DNA from: Photobacterium profundum
Lineage (GTDB): Bacteria > Pseudomonadota > Gammaproteobacteria > Enterobacterales > Vibrionaceae
NCBI RefSeq assembly: GCF_003026285.1
Contig: NZ_PYOD01000006.1
Coordinates: forward strand, 203,735 to 267,734
DNA: 64,000 bases
Direction: 5' to 3'
The position numbers and the translations under genes are program-made. Positions 18,176 to 27,836 of this stretch are shown here, in pieces. Under the pieces are notes generated by a model that saw only the letters and a program-made list of their open reading frames with translations, had not been told where the DNA came from and did no database searches. Every line of letters begins with the position of its first letter. Position 1 is the stretch's first letter.

Positions 18176-19576
18176 TCAGAGCGTGAAATCGTTTATGGGA
18201 TCGTTTCTAAGTAACTCTGAAAGTATAAGCAATCCTTGTTCCAACTTCCTATGTGTAAACGGTGCACTAATGGCAAGCCTAACAGCTGGCGGGATAGTAC
18301 TACCTGGCGGCGAGAATAATTCTCCCGACTTCACCACGACACCTTGTTGATTAGCTGCTTGAACAAAGTCACTTAAGAGCCAATAGTCGGGCAATGTTAG
18401 CCATACATGAAAGCTGTGAGGGCTATGTCGAATATCAAAGCGTCCAAGGTGTTGAGCCACGAGTTGCTGACGCTGATTAATATCAGTACGTATTTGGTGC
18501 AAGATACGATCTGCATCCCCGCTAATAATTAACTCACAAGCGATGCCTGTCAGCAAAGGGCTGATCATTAAGCTGTGATTATGTAAGGCTGCGTTTAAGC
18601 GTTTTTGTAATCGCGTAGGTACTTGAATATAACCAAGGCGCAATCCTGGTGCTAAACATTTAGATAGCCCACCAATATGGATCACTTGTTCTGAATTGAT
18701 GTTCACCATTGGTGTCGGGCGCTCAGTCGGCAATAGCCCATTCACGTCGTCTTCAACAAATAATACTTGGTGCTGTTGGCAAATCGCGAGGATGTCTTGG
18801 CGGCGTTGTTCGCCCATCGTTACTGTTGTTGGGTTTTGTAAGGTTGGGGTGCTGTAAATAATACGTGGTTGATACAAACGGCAAGCGGCTTCTAAGCTTG
18901 CAGGTATGAGCCCTTCTTCATCCATTTCGACAGGTTTTATCGATATTTGTTGCTGGCGTGCCAAGCTTAAAAATCCGGGGTATGACACATGCTCAACCAA
19001 TACCGTGTCCCCACTACGGCAAAAAGCTGCGAGTACTAATTGGGCTGCATGCTGCCCGCCAGAGGTAAAATGTACGCGTTGTGGGTCAAGTTCAAATCCT
19101 TTCTGCTGAAGCCACCCACACACAATGTCACGGTGCTCGGCTAGCCCCTGCGGATCTTGATACAGCATCATTTGATTCAGTTGCTCAGGGTGCGCAGCAA
19201 TATTCGCCATTGCTTGTTTGAGCATGTCCGATCGATCAAGGCGCGGGGGAATGTTGTAGCCGAAGTTACATTCCTCTTCTTCTTGCTCTGAATAGTTATA
19301 AACCCAGCTTGGTTGATTTGCCTGACACACATAAGTGCCTGCACCGATACGTGCTTCGACCAGACCTCGTCGCTCTGCTTCTGCATAAGCACGGGTAATT
19401 GTTCCAACAGTGACAGTGAGCTGATCGGCTAATGCGCGATGGGTGGGCAATTTGCTACCAGGCTGTAATTGCCCAGAATCTACCTGCAATGCAATCGCAT
19501 CGGCAATTTGACGGTAGATAGGATCACTTTTGTGCTCACTGGTAGTGGGTTCTAATACAATATTCATGATTGTCAT
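18176..19576 (-). CDS. MocR-type (GntR HTH + aminotransferase) transcriptional regulator
   Basis: About 466 residues. An N-terminal GntR winged helix (IYRQIADAIALQVDSGQ, LPTHRALADQLTVTVGTITRAY) is fused to a fold-type I aminotransferase-like domain with SGGQHAAQL and the PLP lysine in HIGGLSKCLAPGLRLGY. MocR proteins sense an amine or PLP-linked ligand and bind operators next to a divergent target gene. Here the divergent neighbour is a LysE-type exporter, with a perfect palindrome between them. The frame is open upstream to 19678, across the palindrome. ATG 19576 was chosen (AAGG upstream); ATG 19567 is also possible. Confidence 0.88.
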   Translation of the reverse strand: MTIMNIVLEPTTSEHKSDPIYRQIADAIALQVDSGQLQPGSKLPTHRALADQLTVTVGTITRAYAEAERRGLVEARIGAGTYVCQANQPSWVYNYSEQEEEECNFGYNIPPRLDRSDMLKQAMANIAAHPEQLNQMMLYQDPQGLAEHRDIVCGWLQQKGFELDPQRVHFTSGGQHAAQLVLAAFCRSGDTVLVEHVSYPGFLSLARQQQISIKPVEMDEEGLIPASLEAACRLYQPRIIYSTPTLQNPTTVTMGEQRRQDILAICQQHQVLFVEDDVNGLLPTERPTPMVNINSEQVIHIGGLSKCLAPGLRLGYIQVPTRLQKRLNAALHNHSLMISPLLTGIACELIISGDADRILHQIRTDINQRQQLVAQHLGRFDIRHSPHSFHVWLTLPDYWLLSDFVQAANQQGVVVKSGELFSPPGSTIPPAVRLAISAPFTHRKLEQGLLILSELLRNDPINDFTL

Positions 19577-19660
19577 GGTGACAATAAACCTTTTGATCAC
19601 TGTTAAGCCAACTGTTAGGGTTGATTGTGCGTGAAAAACAATTAAAAAACAAAGAATACT

Positions 19661-19687
19661 TAAATTGTATCGATACAATTTAAATTG
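19661..19687. promoter_or_regulatory. Palindromic operator between the MocR regulator and LysE exporter
   Basis: Perfect 22-bp palindrome at 19661-19682 with half-site TAAATTGTATC. A second 12-bp palindrome CAATTTAAATTG (19676-19687) overlaps its right arm. The TTGTATCGATACAA core resembles operators of MocR regulators next to exporters. It lies 38-64 nt upstream of the exporter start and 85 nt upstream of the regulator start, where it would cover promoters in both directions. Confidence 0.75.
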
Positions 19688-19724
19688 AGTTGGTAATGAA
19701 CCATAAATCAGGAGGGTGACAGTG

Positions 19725-20324
19725 ATGTTAGAATGGCAGTTTATTATGTCTTTAGCGGCTTTTGCGGCAACGATGACCGGTACACCTGGTCCGAATAATT
19801 TGATGGTGACGGCATCGGGGGCTAATTTTGGTTACTGGCGCACGTTACCTCACATGATGGGGATCGGTTCTGGCTTGGTTTCGATGATTGTATTGGTTGC
19901 GGCTGGGCTTGGCGTTATGTTTACCCGCTTTCCGATTTTGCATGAAATCTTACGTTGGGCCGGTAGCGCGTACTTATTCTATCTCGCGTGGAAAATTGCG
20001 ACTGCCAAGTCAAGCATCAGAGCGGATCAGCAAGATGGCGAGCCGATGACGTTTATGGCTGCGGCGATGTTTCAGTATGTGAACCCAAAAGCGTGGATGA
20101 TGTCGGTAACGGCTATTAGTACCTTTACCATGGCGGGCGACAATTATTGGCAATCCGCGGGTTTGGTTGCGGTGATTTTTTTCTTAGTGTGTTTTCCGAG
20201 TGTATCTATTTGGGCAAGTTTTGGCACTTTGATTGGCAGGTGGCTCAATAGCCCTCAAACACGTCGTGTTTTTAATATTGCTATGGGTATATTAACTGCC
20301 AGCTGTGTGGTGATGATTTGGTAA
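19725..20324 (+). CDS. LysE-family amino-acid exporter
   Basis: A 199-residue, mostly hydrophobic protein with about six transmembrane helices and the family signature GTPGPNNLMV near residue 20. LysE/RhtB proteins export amino acids or related metabolites across the inner membrane. The frame is open from GTG 19716, but ATG 19725 has AGGAGGG 8 nt upstream. It is divergent from the MocR-type regulator, which probably controls it through the palindrome between them. The substrate cannot be read from sequence. Confidence 0.85.
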   Translation: MLEWQFIMSLAAFAATMTGTPGPNNLMVTASGANFGYWRTLPHMMGIGSGLVSMIVLVAAGLGVMFTRFPILHEILRWAGSAYLFYLAWKIATAKSSIRADQQDGEPMTFMAAAMFQYVNPKAWMMSVTAISTFTMAGDNYWQSAGLVAVIFFLVCFPSVSIWASFGTLIGRWLNSPQTRRVFNIAMGILTASCVVMIW

Positions 20325-20345
20325 GGCATTTATGTCGATAAGTGA

Positions 20346-20819
20346 TTATTTGGCTTGGAGTTTAGATAGCAATACAGTCGCTTTTTGTTGCAAGCAGTAA
20401 CGCTCTAAATTATTGGTAAGTAGTGAAGGGGAGATTACTTTTGGTGGTGAGACGTTAAATTGATTGAATTGAGTGATAAGTGCATGCTGTTGGTCTTGCT
20501 CCAGTGCAAGCTCAAATGCCAGTAACTGATGGTAACCCACAAGATCTACTTGAGGTTTAAGCTGTTTACGCATTGCCCGGTACTGTTGCAACCGACAATC
20601 ACTTGATACAAGGCTTACCACCAGAGAGTGTAGCTTAGCATCACTAAGTTGAATCTTCTGGATATCAAGCCAATGTAATAGCAGGGCAAGATTAACGTTG
20701 CCCTGATAGGAATCTTGCAATGTGAGACACGCAGGCTGCACCCCAGCCTGAGCATAATGGCTCAGGCTGAACTGCCAAAAATCCTGTGAGTTCAGTATTA
20801 CAGTTCTAGTTGTCTGCAT
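20346..20819 (-). CDS. TIGR02444 family protein
   Basis: A 157-residue protein of unknown function, recognised as TIGR02444 by DFWQFSLSHYAQAGVQPACL at its start and the conserved NLALLLHWLD and YRAMRKQLK segments. It starts inside the last 14 nt of yheS on the same strand, so translation is probably coupled. No signal peptide or membrane segment is seen. Confidence 0.75.
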   Translation of the reverse strand: MQTTRTVILNSQDFWQFSLSHYAQAGVQPACLTLQDSYQGNVNLALLLHWLDIQKIQLSDAKLHSLVVSLVSSDCRLQQYRAMRKQLKPQVDLVGYHQLLAFELALEQDQQHALITQFNQFNVSPPKVISPSLLTNNLERYCLQQKATVLLSKLQAK

Positions 20820-22731
20820 TCAGCGCAGCTTCCATTGATTCCAGCTCTTCTTGCAGATCCATCCACTCCATCTCAACATCCTCTAGTGTTGATTTAGCAT
20901 CCCCCTGACGTTTAAGTTGCTCGTGCAGTAGTACTTTGTTATCTGCTTCATAGATAGTTGAATCAGCTAGCTTCTCTTCCGCATCGGCAATATCGGCACT
21001 GAGCTTTTCCATCTGCTTATCAAGTTGCGTGATTTTTTTGCGCAATGGTGCTGTTTGCTTACGTAACTCGGCTTCTAATCGTTTCTGTTCTTTACGTGAT
21101 GCGGCACTGTTTTCTTTGCTGACTTCAGGCTTAGCGGCTTGTAGTTCTCGGCGCTCATTACGCTGCTGTTCGGTTAACCATTTATGGTAATCCGATAGAT
21201 CACCATCAAATGGTGTTACTTGATGATCATGCACCAGATACAGATCATCCGTTGTCGCACGTAATAGGTAACGGTCGTGACTAACGATAACCATCGCACC
21301 TTCATAAGATTGCAGCGCAAAGGTTAATGCTTGGCGCATATCCAAATCAAGGTGGTTGGTTGGTTCATCGAGCAGCAATAGGTTAGGGCGTTGCCATACA
21401 AGCAAGGCTAATACCAAACGGGCTTTCTCACCACCCGAAAAAGGACCAACTTTATCAAGGGCTTTTTCACCATTGAAACCAAAGCTACCGAGGTAATCAC
21501 GCAGCTGTTGCTCGGTAGATTGCGGTGCGAGTCGGGCTAAATGCTGCAATGGGGTATCGTCAAGGCGCAGTGTTTCTAGTTGATGCTGGGCAAAGTAACC
21601 AATCTTCACTCCTTGTGAATAGGTTAAATCGCCAGCCTGTGCTGGAAGCTCACCCGACAACAATTTAATCAGAGTCGATTTACCGGCACCGTTACGCCCT
21701 AATAAGCCAATACGACTACCCGGTACGAGGTTCAGGCGGATCTTTTCTAAGATAAGGTTGTTGCTATAGCCCGCTGCAACTTGGTCCATCATCAAGATCG
21801 GATTCGGCAACGCTTGTGGCTCTCTGAACTCAAACAAAAATGGGTTATCAAGCTGGGCTGGCAACACTTTTTCCATTCGGTCTAGCGCTTTAATTCGACT
21901 TTGTGCTTGGCGTGCCTTACTCGCTTTGTAACGGAAGCGGTCGATATACGATTGCATGTGAGAAACTTGCTTTTGCTGTTTCTGGTACATGGCCTGTTGT
22001 AGCACTAACTTTTCTGCCCGTTGGACTTCAAACGATGAATAGTTACCGGTGTAGCTGTTTAGCGTTTGGTTCTCGACATGAATAATGCGGTTAACCACAG
22101 GATCAAGAAAATCACGGTCATGAGAAATAAGTACTAAGGTACCGCGGTAGTTTTGTAACCATTTTTCTAACCACATAACAGCATCGAGATCTAAGTGGTT
22201 AGTCGGTTCATCGAGTAGGAGTAAATCGGAGCGGCATAGCAGTGCTTGGGCTAGGTTCAAACGCATACGCCAACCACCAGAAAACTGGGTGAGGTGCCAT
22301 TGCATTTGTTCTTGGGAAAACCCTAGGCCGTCGAGTAATTCAGACGCGCGCGCATTGATTGTGTAACCGCCAATGGTATCTAATTTGGCATGGAGTTCGG
22401 CTACTTTAATGCCGTTATTACTTTCTTCTGCGGCGGCTAATTCACGTTCAAGTTGACGGTATTCACGATCACCATCAATCACGTAGTCAATGGCATTGCG
22501 TTCAAGTGCTGGTGTTTCCTGCGCTACCCAGGCTAATTCCCAGTTAGACGGGAATTGGCAATTACCGGCATCTAGACTCAGTTCATTTTTTAATAAAGCA
22601 AATAAGGTGGATTTACCACAGCCGTTTTTCCCGACTAGTCCGACTTTGTCACCGGGATGAATCGTCGCCGTGGCGTTATCGAGAAGGACTTTACCGCCTC
22701 GTAAAAGTTGCATGTCCGAAAAGGTAATCAT
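20806..22731 (-). CDS. yheS: ABC-F ATPase YheS
   Basis: A 641-residue soluble ABC-F protein with two nucleotide-binding domains: Walker A GKNGCGKST and GRNGAGKST, signature FSGGWRMRL and FSGGEKARL, and LLLLDEPTNHLDLD twice. The P-site linker between them (YIDRFRYKASKARQAQSRIKAL) and a charged C-terminal coiled coil (about 530-635) are present. ABC-F proteins bind the ribosomal E site and relieve stalled translation. ATG 22731 gives MITFSDMQLL as in E. coli; the frame is open for 24 codons upstream. Confidence 0.94.
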   Translation of the reverse strand: MITFSDMQLLRGGKVLLDNATATIHPGDKVGLVGKNGCGKSTLFALLKNELSLDAGNCQFPSNWELAWVAQETPALERNAIDYVIDGDREYRQLERELAAAEESNNGIKVAELHAKLDTIGGYTINARASELLDGLGFSQEQMQWHLTQFSGGWRMRLNLAQALLCRSDLLLLDEPTNHLDLDAVMWLEKWLQNYRGTLVLISHDRDFLDPVVNRIIHVENQTLNSYTGNYSSFEVQRAEKLVLQQAMYQKQQKQVSHMQSYIDRFRYKASKARQAQSRIKALDRMEKVLPAQLDNPFLFEFREPQALPNPILMMDQVAAGYSNNLILEKIRLNLVPGSRIGLLGRNGAGKSTLIKLLSGELPAQAGDLTYSQGVKIGYFAQHQLETLRLDDTPLQHLARLAPQSTEQQLRDYLGSFGFNGEKALDKVGPFSGGEKARLVLALLVWQRPNLLLLDEPTNHLDLDMRQALTFALQSYEGAMVIVSHDRYLLRATTDDLYLVHDHQVTPFDGDLSDYHKWLTEQQRNERRELQAAKPEVSKENSAASRKEQKRLEAELRKQTAPLRKKITQLDKQMEKLSADIADAEEKLADSTIYEADNKVLLHEQLKRQGDAKSTLEDVEMEWMDLQEELESMEAALNADN

Positions 22732-22972
22732 CGATAGTGTCGGGGTAGCCCGCTCCGCAAAAAAAGTGCTCGAAATTAGCGGCAGTCTATACCAAACTGG
22801 CATTGACTGCTAACACCGTAATAATTATGCGGCTAAATCTAGTAAGAAGAATTGGGCAATCTCACGATCAATATCCCGTACAAGTCATAATTATGTATTA
22901 TGTGCATATTAGTTAAGAATATTTTGGCTATATAGCAGAGCACTTTTACTCAAGGATATAGCAAGGGACGTT

Positions 22973-23572
22973 ATGACCAAACAAGGACAGCCAAAAATTC
23001 TGGTGATTTATGCGCACCCAGATCCACAAGAGTCGGTAGCAAATCAAGAGATGCTAGCAAGCATTGCCGACTTGCCGAATGTTACTGTCCATGATTTATA
23101 TGCCGCTTATCCTGATTTCTTTATTGATGTGGTTTTCGAACACCAGCTGCTGGAGCAACATGACATCATTGTCTTCCAACATCCGCTTTATATGTATTCT
23201 TGCCCTTCTTTATTGAAAGAGTGGATCGATGTAGTGCTAAGCAAAGGCTATGCCCACGGTGAAGGGGTATCCACCAAAGGGAAATACTGGCGTTCAGTGG
23301 TCACAACCGGTGGTGCGGCAGAAGCATATACCCCTGACGGCTATAACCGATGCAGCATTGCTGAAATTCTACGACCGTTCGAACTAACGGCTGATTTATG
23401 CCAGATGACATGGATGGAGCCGTTGATTTTACACTGGGCTAGGCGTATACCGCTTGAAGAACGACAGCAGCATTGTGCAAATTATCGAGAGTGGTTACAG
23501 CATCCGTTAGTGGATAGCGAGCAAATTCCATCAGATGATGGAGAAGGTAAGGAGAATAACGATGGCGAATGA
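22973..23572 (+). CDS. kefG: KefG, ancillary subunit of the KefB K+/H+ antiporter
   Basis: A 199-residue quinone-reductase-like flavoprotein (VIYAHPDPQESVANQ, QHPLYMYSCPSLLKEWIDVVL, GGAAEAYTPDGYNR). KefG is needed for full KefB activity in electrophile defence. The C-terminal ~15 residues are longer than in E. coli KefG (184) and acidic. It overlaps kefB by 11 nt. It is divergent from yheS across a 241-nt region, as in E. coli. Confidence 0.92.
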   Translation: MTKQGQPKILVIYAHPDPQESVANQEMLASIADLPNVTVHDLYAAYPDFFIDVVFEHQLLEQHDIIVFQHPLYMYSCPSLLKEWIDVVLSKGYAHGEGVSTKGKYWRSVVTTGGAAEAYTPDGYNRCSIAEILRPFELTADLCQMTWMEPLILHWARRIPLEERQQHCANYREWLQHPLVDSEQIPSDDGEGKENNDGE

Positions 23573-25364
23573 TGTGCTGTCTGTAACTGTTATTTTCCTT
23601 GCGGCTGCCGTTGTTGCGGTGCCTATTGCTCAGCGTTTAGGGCTTGGTTCGGTATTGGGCTACCTTATCGCGGGTATTGCGATTGGTCCTTGGGGATTAG
23701 GGTTGATATCAGATGTGGAAGCGATCCTGCACTTTTCTGAATTTGGTGTCGTATTACTTCTGTTCTTGATTGGCTTAGAGCTAAACCCCAAAAAACTATG
23801 GCAAATGCGCAGCCCAATATTGGGGCTGGGTGGCGGGCAAGTATTGGTGACGAGTTTAGTGATTGCAGGTATTGTTATGGCCTGCAGTAGCTTGATGCCT
23901 TCTATTACTTGGCGAGATGCATTGGTAATCGGTATGGGGTTAGCACTTTCTTCTACTGCGATTGCATTGCGGGTTATTGAAGAGAAGAGCCTCGACGGTA
24001 GCGAAACCGGTCAATCGAGCTTTTCCGTTTTACTATTCCAAGATATTGCCGTAATCCCAATGTTGGCAGTACTGCCGATTTTAGCGGGAGGCGGAGGGGG
24101 CAGCTGGCTTGATTTTGCTTGGATGATCGGTGGTATTGCGGCTTTATTGGTCGGCGGTCATTTTTTATTGCGCCCATTATTTCGTTGGGTGGTACTTAGT
24201 GGGGTGCGTGAACTATTTAATGTCGCGGCACTCTTGCTGGTTATTGGTATTGCATTAGGTATGCAGTCTCTGGGGCTATCTATGGCACTAGGGGCATTTT
24301 TAGCTGGGGTGTTATTGGCTGAAAGTGAATACCGTCATGAATTAGAAATTGCGATCGAACCGTTCAAAGGGTTATTGCTGGGGCTGTTTTTTATCTCTGT
24401 CGGTATGGCGGTTAATTTGGGGCTGTTATTCGAGTTCCCTTTACAAATCTTAGCTGCAGTTGCTGCCTTAGTAATAGTGAAAGGTTTACTCTTGTATGGG
24501 TTAGCTCGACTATTCGGTATTCGAGCTAAATCGCGTAGTCAGATGGCAGCAATTTTAAGTCAAGGTGGTGAATTTGCGTTTGTCTTATTTACTGCCGCTC
24601 AAGGTGAAGGATTATTAGGGACGCAGTTGTCGTCATTCCTATTAGTGGTTGTTAGTATTTCAATGATGACAACGCCTTTAATTCTCTTACTGCAAGACCG
24701 TTGGTTTATTCATACCTTTAAATCAGAAGATGAAGCTTTAGAAAGCGATGTGATTGATCGTGAGCCTCGAGTGATCATTACAGGCTTTGGCCGTTTTGGT
24801 CAGGTGGTAGGGCGTCTATTATTTGCCAATAAAATACGCGTCACGGTATTAGAGCGTGATCCTAGCCAAATTCAGTTTTTACGTAAGTTTGGCTACAAGG
24901 TGTATTATGGCGATGCAACTCAGCTGGATCTATTACGGGCAGCAGGGGCAGATAAAGCAGAAGCCATCATAATTTGTACTGATGAGCCCGATGAAGTGAT
25001 GGAAGTCGTGACCCTTTGCCAGCAGCATTTTCCAAAGCTGAAAGTACTGGCGCGTGCACGCAGCCGGGTAGAGGCGCACCAGTTATTGAGTCATGGGGTT
25101 GATAACTTCTCGCGTGAAACTTTTGCTGGTGCTCTTGATTTAGGTCGACAAGCCCTCATATCTTTAGGCATGCACCCATACAAAGCCAAGCGCGCTGAAG
25201 CACACTTCCGTAAACTAGACACTACGGCATTACGAGATTTATTGCCGCAGCATTCGGAAGATGTTCATCTTGCTTCTCGCTCCAAAGAAGCCCGCAAAGA
25301 GCTCGAAGAAATTTTTGACCGAGAGATGCGTGGTGAGCGAGATAGACACAATGGCTGGGATTGA
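23562..25364 (+). CDS. kefB: Glutathione-regulated K+/H+ antiporter KefB
   Basis: A 600-residue CPA2 antiporter. About 12 transmembrane helices (residues 5-390; LLFLIGLELNPKKLW, FQDIAVIPML) are followed by a cytoplasmic RCK/KTN domain with the Rossmann motif GFGRFGQVVGRLL and FSRETFAGALDLGRQAL. Glutathione adducts open it, acidifying the cytoplasm to protect against electrophiles. ATG 23562 has AAGGAG 7 nt upstream, inside the end of kefG. Earlier in-frame codons are within kefG and not plausible starts. Confidence 0.94.
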   Translation: MANDVLSVTVIFLAAAVVAVPIAQRLGLGSVLGYLIAGIAIGPWGLGLISDVEAILHFSEFGVVLLLFLIGLELNPKKLWQMRSPILGLGGGQVLVTSLVIAGIVMACSSLMPSITWRDALVIGMGLALSSTAIALRVIEEKSLDGSETGQSSFSVLLFQDIAVIPMLAVLPILAGGGGGSWLDFAWMIGGIAALLVGGHFLLRPLFRWVVLSGVRELFNVAALLLVIGIALGMQSLGLSMALGAFLAGVLLAESEYRHELEIAIEPFKGLLLGLFFISVGMAVNLGLLFEFPLQILAAVAALVIVKGLLLYGLARLFGIRAKSRSQMAAILSQGGEFAFVLFTAAQGEGLLGTQLSSFLLVVVSISMMTTPLILLLQDRWFIHTFKSEDEALESDVIDREPRVIITGFGRFGQVVGRLLFANKIRVTVLERDPSQIQFLRKFGYKVYYGDATQLDLLRAAGADKAEAIIICTDEPDEVMEVVTLCQQHFPKLKVLARARSRVEAHQLLSHGVDNFSRETFAGALDLGRQALISLGMHPYKAKRAEAHFRKLDTTALRDLLPQHSEDVHLASRSKEARKELEEIFDREMRGERDRHNGWD

Positions 25365-25460
25365 TGTGCTTATAACAAGGCACACATCATACTCAATGCA
25401 GAATTGTTGTTATTCAGCGAGTTGTAGTAAAGGGACGCGTGCAATAAAGGGATGAGTAGT

Positions 25461-25670
25461 ATGGCAAAGAAAAGATTTATTGCTGGTGCGGTATGTCCTG
25501 CTTGTAGCAAGCAAGATACCTTGCGCTGGTGGAAAGAAAATGAAATTGAGATTGTCGAATGCGTAGAGTGTCATCACGTAGATCGTCGTCTTCCTAAGTC
25601 TGTAGAGCAAAGTGAACACCTTGCTGAAGATAAGGGCCAGCAGGTTATCGGTATTTTTAAACCTGAATAG
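25461..25670 (+). CDS. yheV: YheV family zinc-ribbon protein
   Basis: A 69-residue protein with CPACSKQD and CVECHH, a four-cysteine zinc ribbon, and the family tail QQVIGIFKPE. Function unknown. ATG 25461 was preferred to ATG 25452 because AAGGG is spaced 9 nt from it and family members begin M-x-KRFIAGA. It sits between kefB and slyD as in E. coli. Confidence 0.85.
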   Translation: MAKKRFIAGAVCPACSKQDTLRWWKENEIEIVECVECHHVDRRLPKSVEQSEHLAEDKGQQVIGIFKPE

Positions 25671-25749
25671 ATCGCTTATGATTAGCATCTTGGTACAAGA
25701 ATTCGGTATCATGCAGCCTTAACACCTAGCTCAAATTTTCGGAGTAAAC

Positions 25750-26310
25750 ATGAAAGTCGCTAAAGACATCGTAGTAAGCTTGGCATATCAAGTAAAAACT
25801 GAAGAAGGCGCTGTAGTTGATCAGTCAACTGTTGACGCACCACTTGATTACCTACACGGCCATGACAACCTAATCGTTGGCTTAGAAAAAGCATTGGAAG
25901 GCCGTGAAGCGGGCGACAAATTTGAAGTAACTGTTGCTCCTGAAGATGCATACGGCGAACACGTAGATGAAATGGTACAACGTGTACCTGCAGACGTATT
26001 CCAAGGTGTTGATGAAATCACTGTTGGTATGCGTTTCTTAGCAGATACTGATCAGGGACCAATCCCTGTTGAAGTAACTGAAGTTGATGGCGACGAAGTT
26101 GTTGTTGATGGTAACCACATGCTTGCAGGTCAAACACTGACTTTCACTGCTGAAGTTGTTGCTGTTCGCGCAGCTACGGAAGAAGAGATTTCACACGGTC
26201 ACATTCACCAAGGTGGTGGTTGTTGTGGCGGTGGTAGCTGTGGCGATCACGACCACGCTGAAGAAAAAGAAGAAGGTTGTGGTGAAGGCGGCTGTGGCTG
26301 TTCTCACTAA
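25750..26310 (+). CDS. slyD: SlyD, FKBP-type prolyl isomerase and metallochaperone
   Basis: A 186-residue cytoplasmic FKBP. The isomerase domain (DIVVSLAYQVKTEEG, DYLHGHDNLIVGLEKALEG) carries an inserted IF chaperone domain (about 76-120). The C-terminal tail (about 145-186) is rich in His, Cys and acidic residues (GGGCCGGGSCGDHDH, GCGEGGCGCSH), the metal-binding tail that delivers nickel to hydrogenase or urease maturation in relatives. Full length is similar to E. coli (196). A bidirectional terminator follows. Confidence 0.96.
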   Translation: MKVAKDIVVSLAYQVKTEEGAVVDQSTVDAPLDYLHGHDNLIVGLEKALEGREAGDKFEVTVAPEDAYGEHVDEMVQRVPADVFQGVDEITVGMRFLADTDQGPIPVEVTEVDGDEVVVDGNHMLAGQTLTFTAEVVAVRAATEEEISHGHIHQGGGCCGGGSCGDHDHAEEKEEGCGEGGCGCSH

Positions 26311-26347
26311 TAGCTTTATTTATTAAGTATTACTCTTAATGAATAAC

Positions 26348-26380
26348 AAAAAACGGGAAGCAGTTGCTTCCCGTTTTTTT
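26348..26380. terminator. Bidirectional terminator between slyD and slyX
   Basis: Stem CGGGAAGC / GCTTCCCG with loop AGTT, flanked by six A and seven T. It lies between two convergent genes. Confidence 0.92.
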
Positions 26381-26405
26381 ATTTGAATTTTGCTTACGAG
26401 AACAC

Positions 26406-26627
26406 TTAATAGTGCGGCGGCGGAGTCTCTTCCGATTCTTCGGCCATATTTGATGATTGAAAGCCTTTAACCTTACCCACCAAGAATTTAAGCTGAACCT
26501 GCATTTTATCAAATTGAAATTGTTGATTCGTTAGTGCTTCATTAAGATCATCGATTGTTTGTTCTTGAAAAGCTTGCTTCATTTCTAGCTCGTCAACTTG
26601 AGCTTGTAGTTTTTCAATATCAGTCAT
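26406..26627 (-). CDS. slyX: SlyX family coiled-coil protein
   Basis: A 73-residue protein with heptad repeats over most of its length ([36 protein letters not shown]) and the SlyX tail ETPPPHY. Function unknown. ATG 26627 (MTDIEKLQ) was chosen over an in-frame TTG at 26642. It is convergent with slyD and on the same strand as the WD40 gene, which is upstream of it. Confidence 0.88.
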   Translation of the reverse strand: MTDIEKLQAQVDELEMKQAFQEQTIDDLNEALTNQQFQFDKMQVQLKFLVGKVKGFQSSNMAEESEETPPPHY

Positions 26628-26678
26628 GAGGTTAGGTACCAAAAATGTTATACCGTTCAGAGAATACTCTGATGGGAT

Positions 26679-27656
26679 TTAATCTGTTGTCCAGGTTTGG
26701 GCAATACCAGCTGATGTACCAGAGACTACCTGCCCTGAAGGCGTAATAGCAACATCATACACCACTGCAGACGGTGGTCGAGCATCTTGTAGTGGCGCCG
26801 CTTCCCATCGGCCTATGTTCTTGCCTGTTGTGGTATCCCAAAGTTCCACCCTGCGAGAAGGGGTGCCAGTTGCTAACCTTGTTCCATCATCAGAAAAGCG
26901 TGCGCTGGATAAATTTTGTTGACGTAAATGAATGGAAAGCGCTGTTTGTTTCTTCCCTGTTTGCAAATCCCAAATAAAAATATCATTCCCCCCATCTGCT
27001 GTCATCGCTAATTTACCATCACGCTGAAGGGCGACTCGATTTATTCGTGAAGTATGCTCAAAGGAATGAATAATCTGCCCTGAACGGGTATTCCATAGGT
27101 AAGCAAAGTAGTCATTTCCGCCAGATAACACATATTGTCCGTTAGCAGAAATAGCGACAGAGTTCACTTTTTCTTGATGAGCGAGGAACTCTAAGCGCCG
27201 TCCAGTGCCCAAGTCGATGTATAAGGCTTTACCGTTAGATAAAGCCAATACGATATGCTGACCATTGTTAGCGATATCAACATCTCGAATAACGCCATCG
27301 GAAAGAGACCATAACCCGTCAGATTTCCCCCACGCTAAATCCCATACTGCAAAATTTTGGGCTGTGGCGGTGATGGCAAACCGATTGTTATCAGAAATAC
27401 TACTAGAAATGACGGTATTGTGATGTGGGTCTTGAGAACCAAAATCAGCTAACTTTTTGTTTTGCTGTAAGTCCCATAGCAAGATACCTTGTTGAGTTGA
27501 GTGTAATAAAGCGAAGCGACCATCACGGCTGAGGCTAAAGCTGGTGGCACCATCAGAGGCTAATACCCAACGGTTAACCTCTGATGATGAAAAAAAACAG
27601 CCACTGAGTGATGTGAGTGCCAAAATGAAGCCTACTATAAGGAATACTTTGCGCAT
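26679..27656 (-). CDS. WD40-repeat lipoprotein
   Basis: About 325 residues with a lipoprotein signal peptide (lipobox LSGC; cysteine near residue 20). The body has six or seven WD40-type blades with recurring endings such as ILLWDLQQN, FAVWDLAWG, AYLWNTRSG, IFIWDLQTG and VELWDTTTG, which should form a propeller. No partner or enzyme function is visible. A GTG at 27677 is in frame upstream; ATG 27656 was preferred because a lipoprotein signal begins there. It is divergent from fkpA and reads towards slyX. Confidence 0.8.
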   Translation of the reverse strand: MRKVFLIVGFILALTSLSGCFFSSSEVNRWVLASDGATSFSLSRDGRFALLHSTQQGILLWDLQQNKKLADFGSQDPHHNTVISSSISDNNRFAITATAQNFAVWDLAWGKSDGLWSLSDGVIRDVDIANNGQHIVLALSNGKALYIDLGTGRRLEFLAHQEKVNSVAISANGQYVLSGGNDYFAYLWNTRSGQIIHSFEHTSRINRVALQRDGKLAMTADGGNDIFIWDLQTGKKQTALSIHLRQQNLSSARFSDDGTRLATGTPSRRVELWDTTTGKNIGRWEAAPLQDARPPSAVVYDVAITPSGQVVSGTSAGIAQTWTTD

Positions 27657-27836
27657 TAAGGTCTGGTTCCGGTTCACTTTATTATCATGTAAGAAAATAT
27701 TATTTGATTAACGTACTGACTAAGCAGCAATTTAATCAGATTGGTATTAGTATATTAATATGGCAAGTTTTTCACATCTACAGTGAAAGGCAAAGCGAGA
27801 AATGAGGGTAAGCCTCATCGAATGACGGAGAAATAC

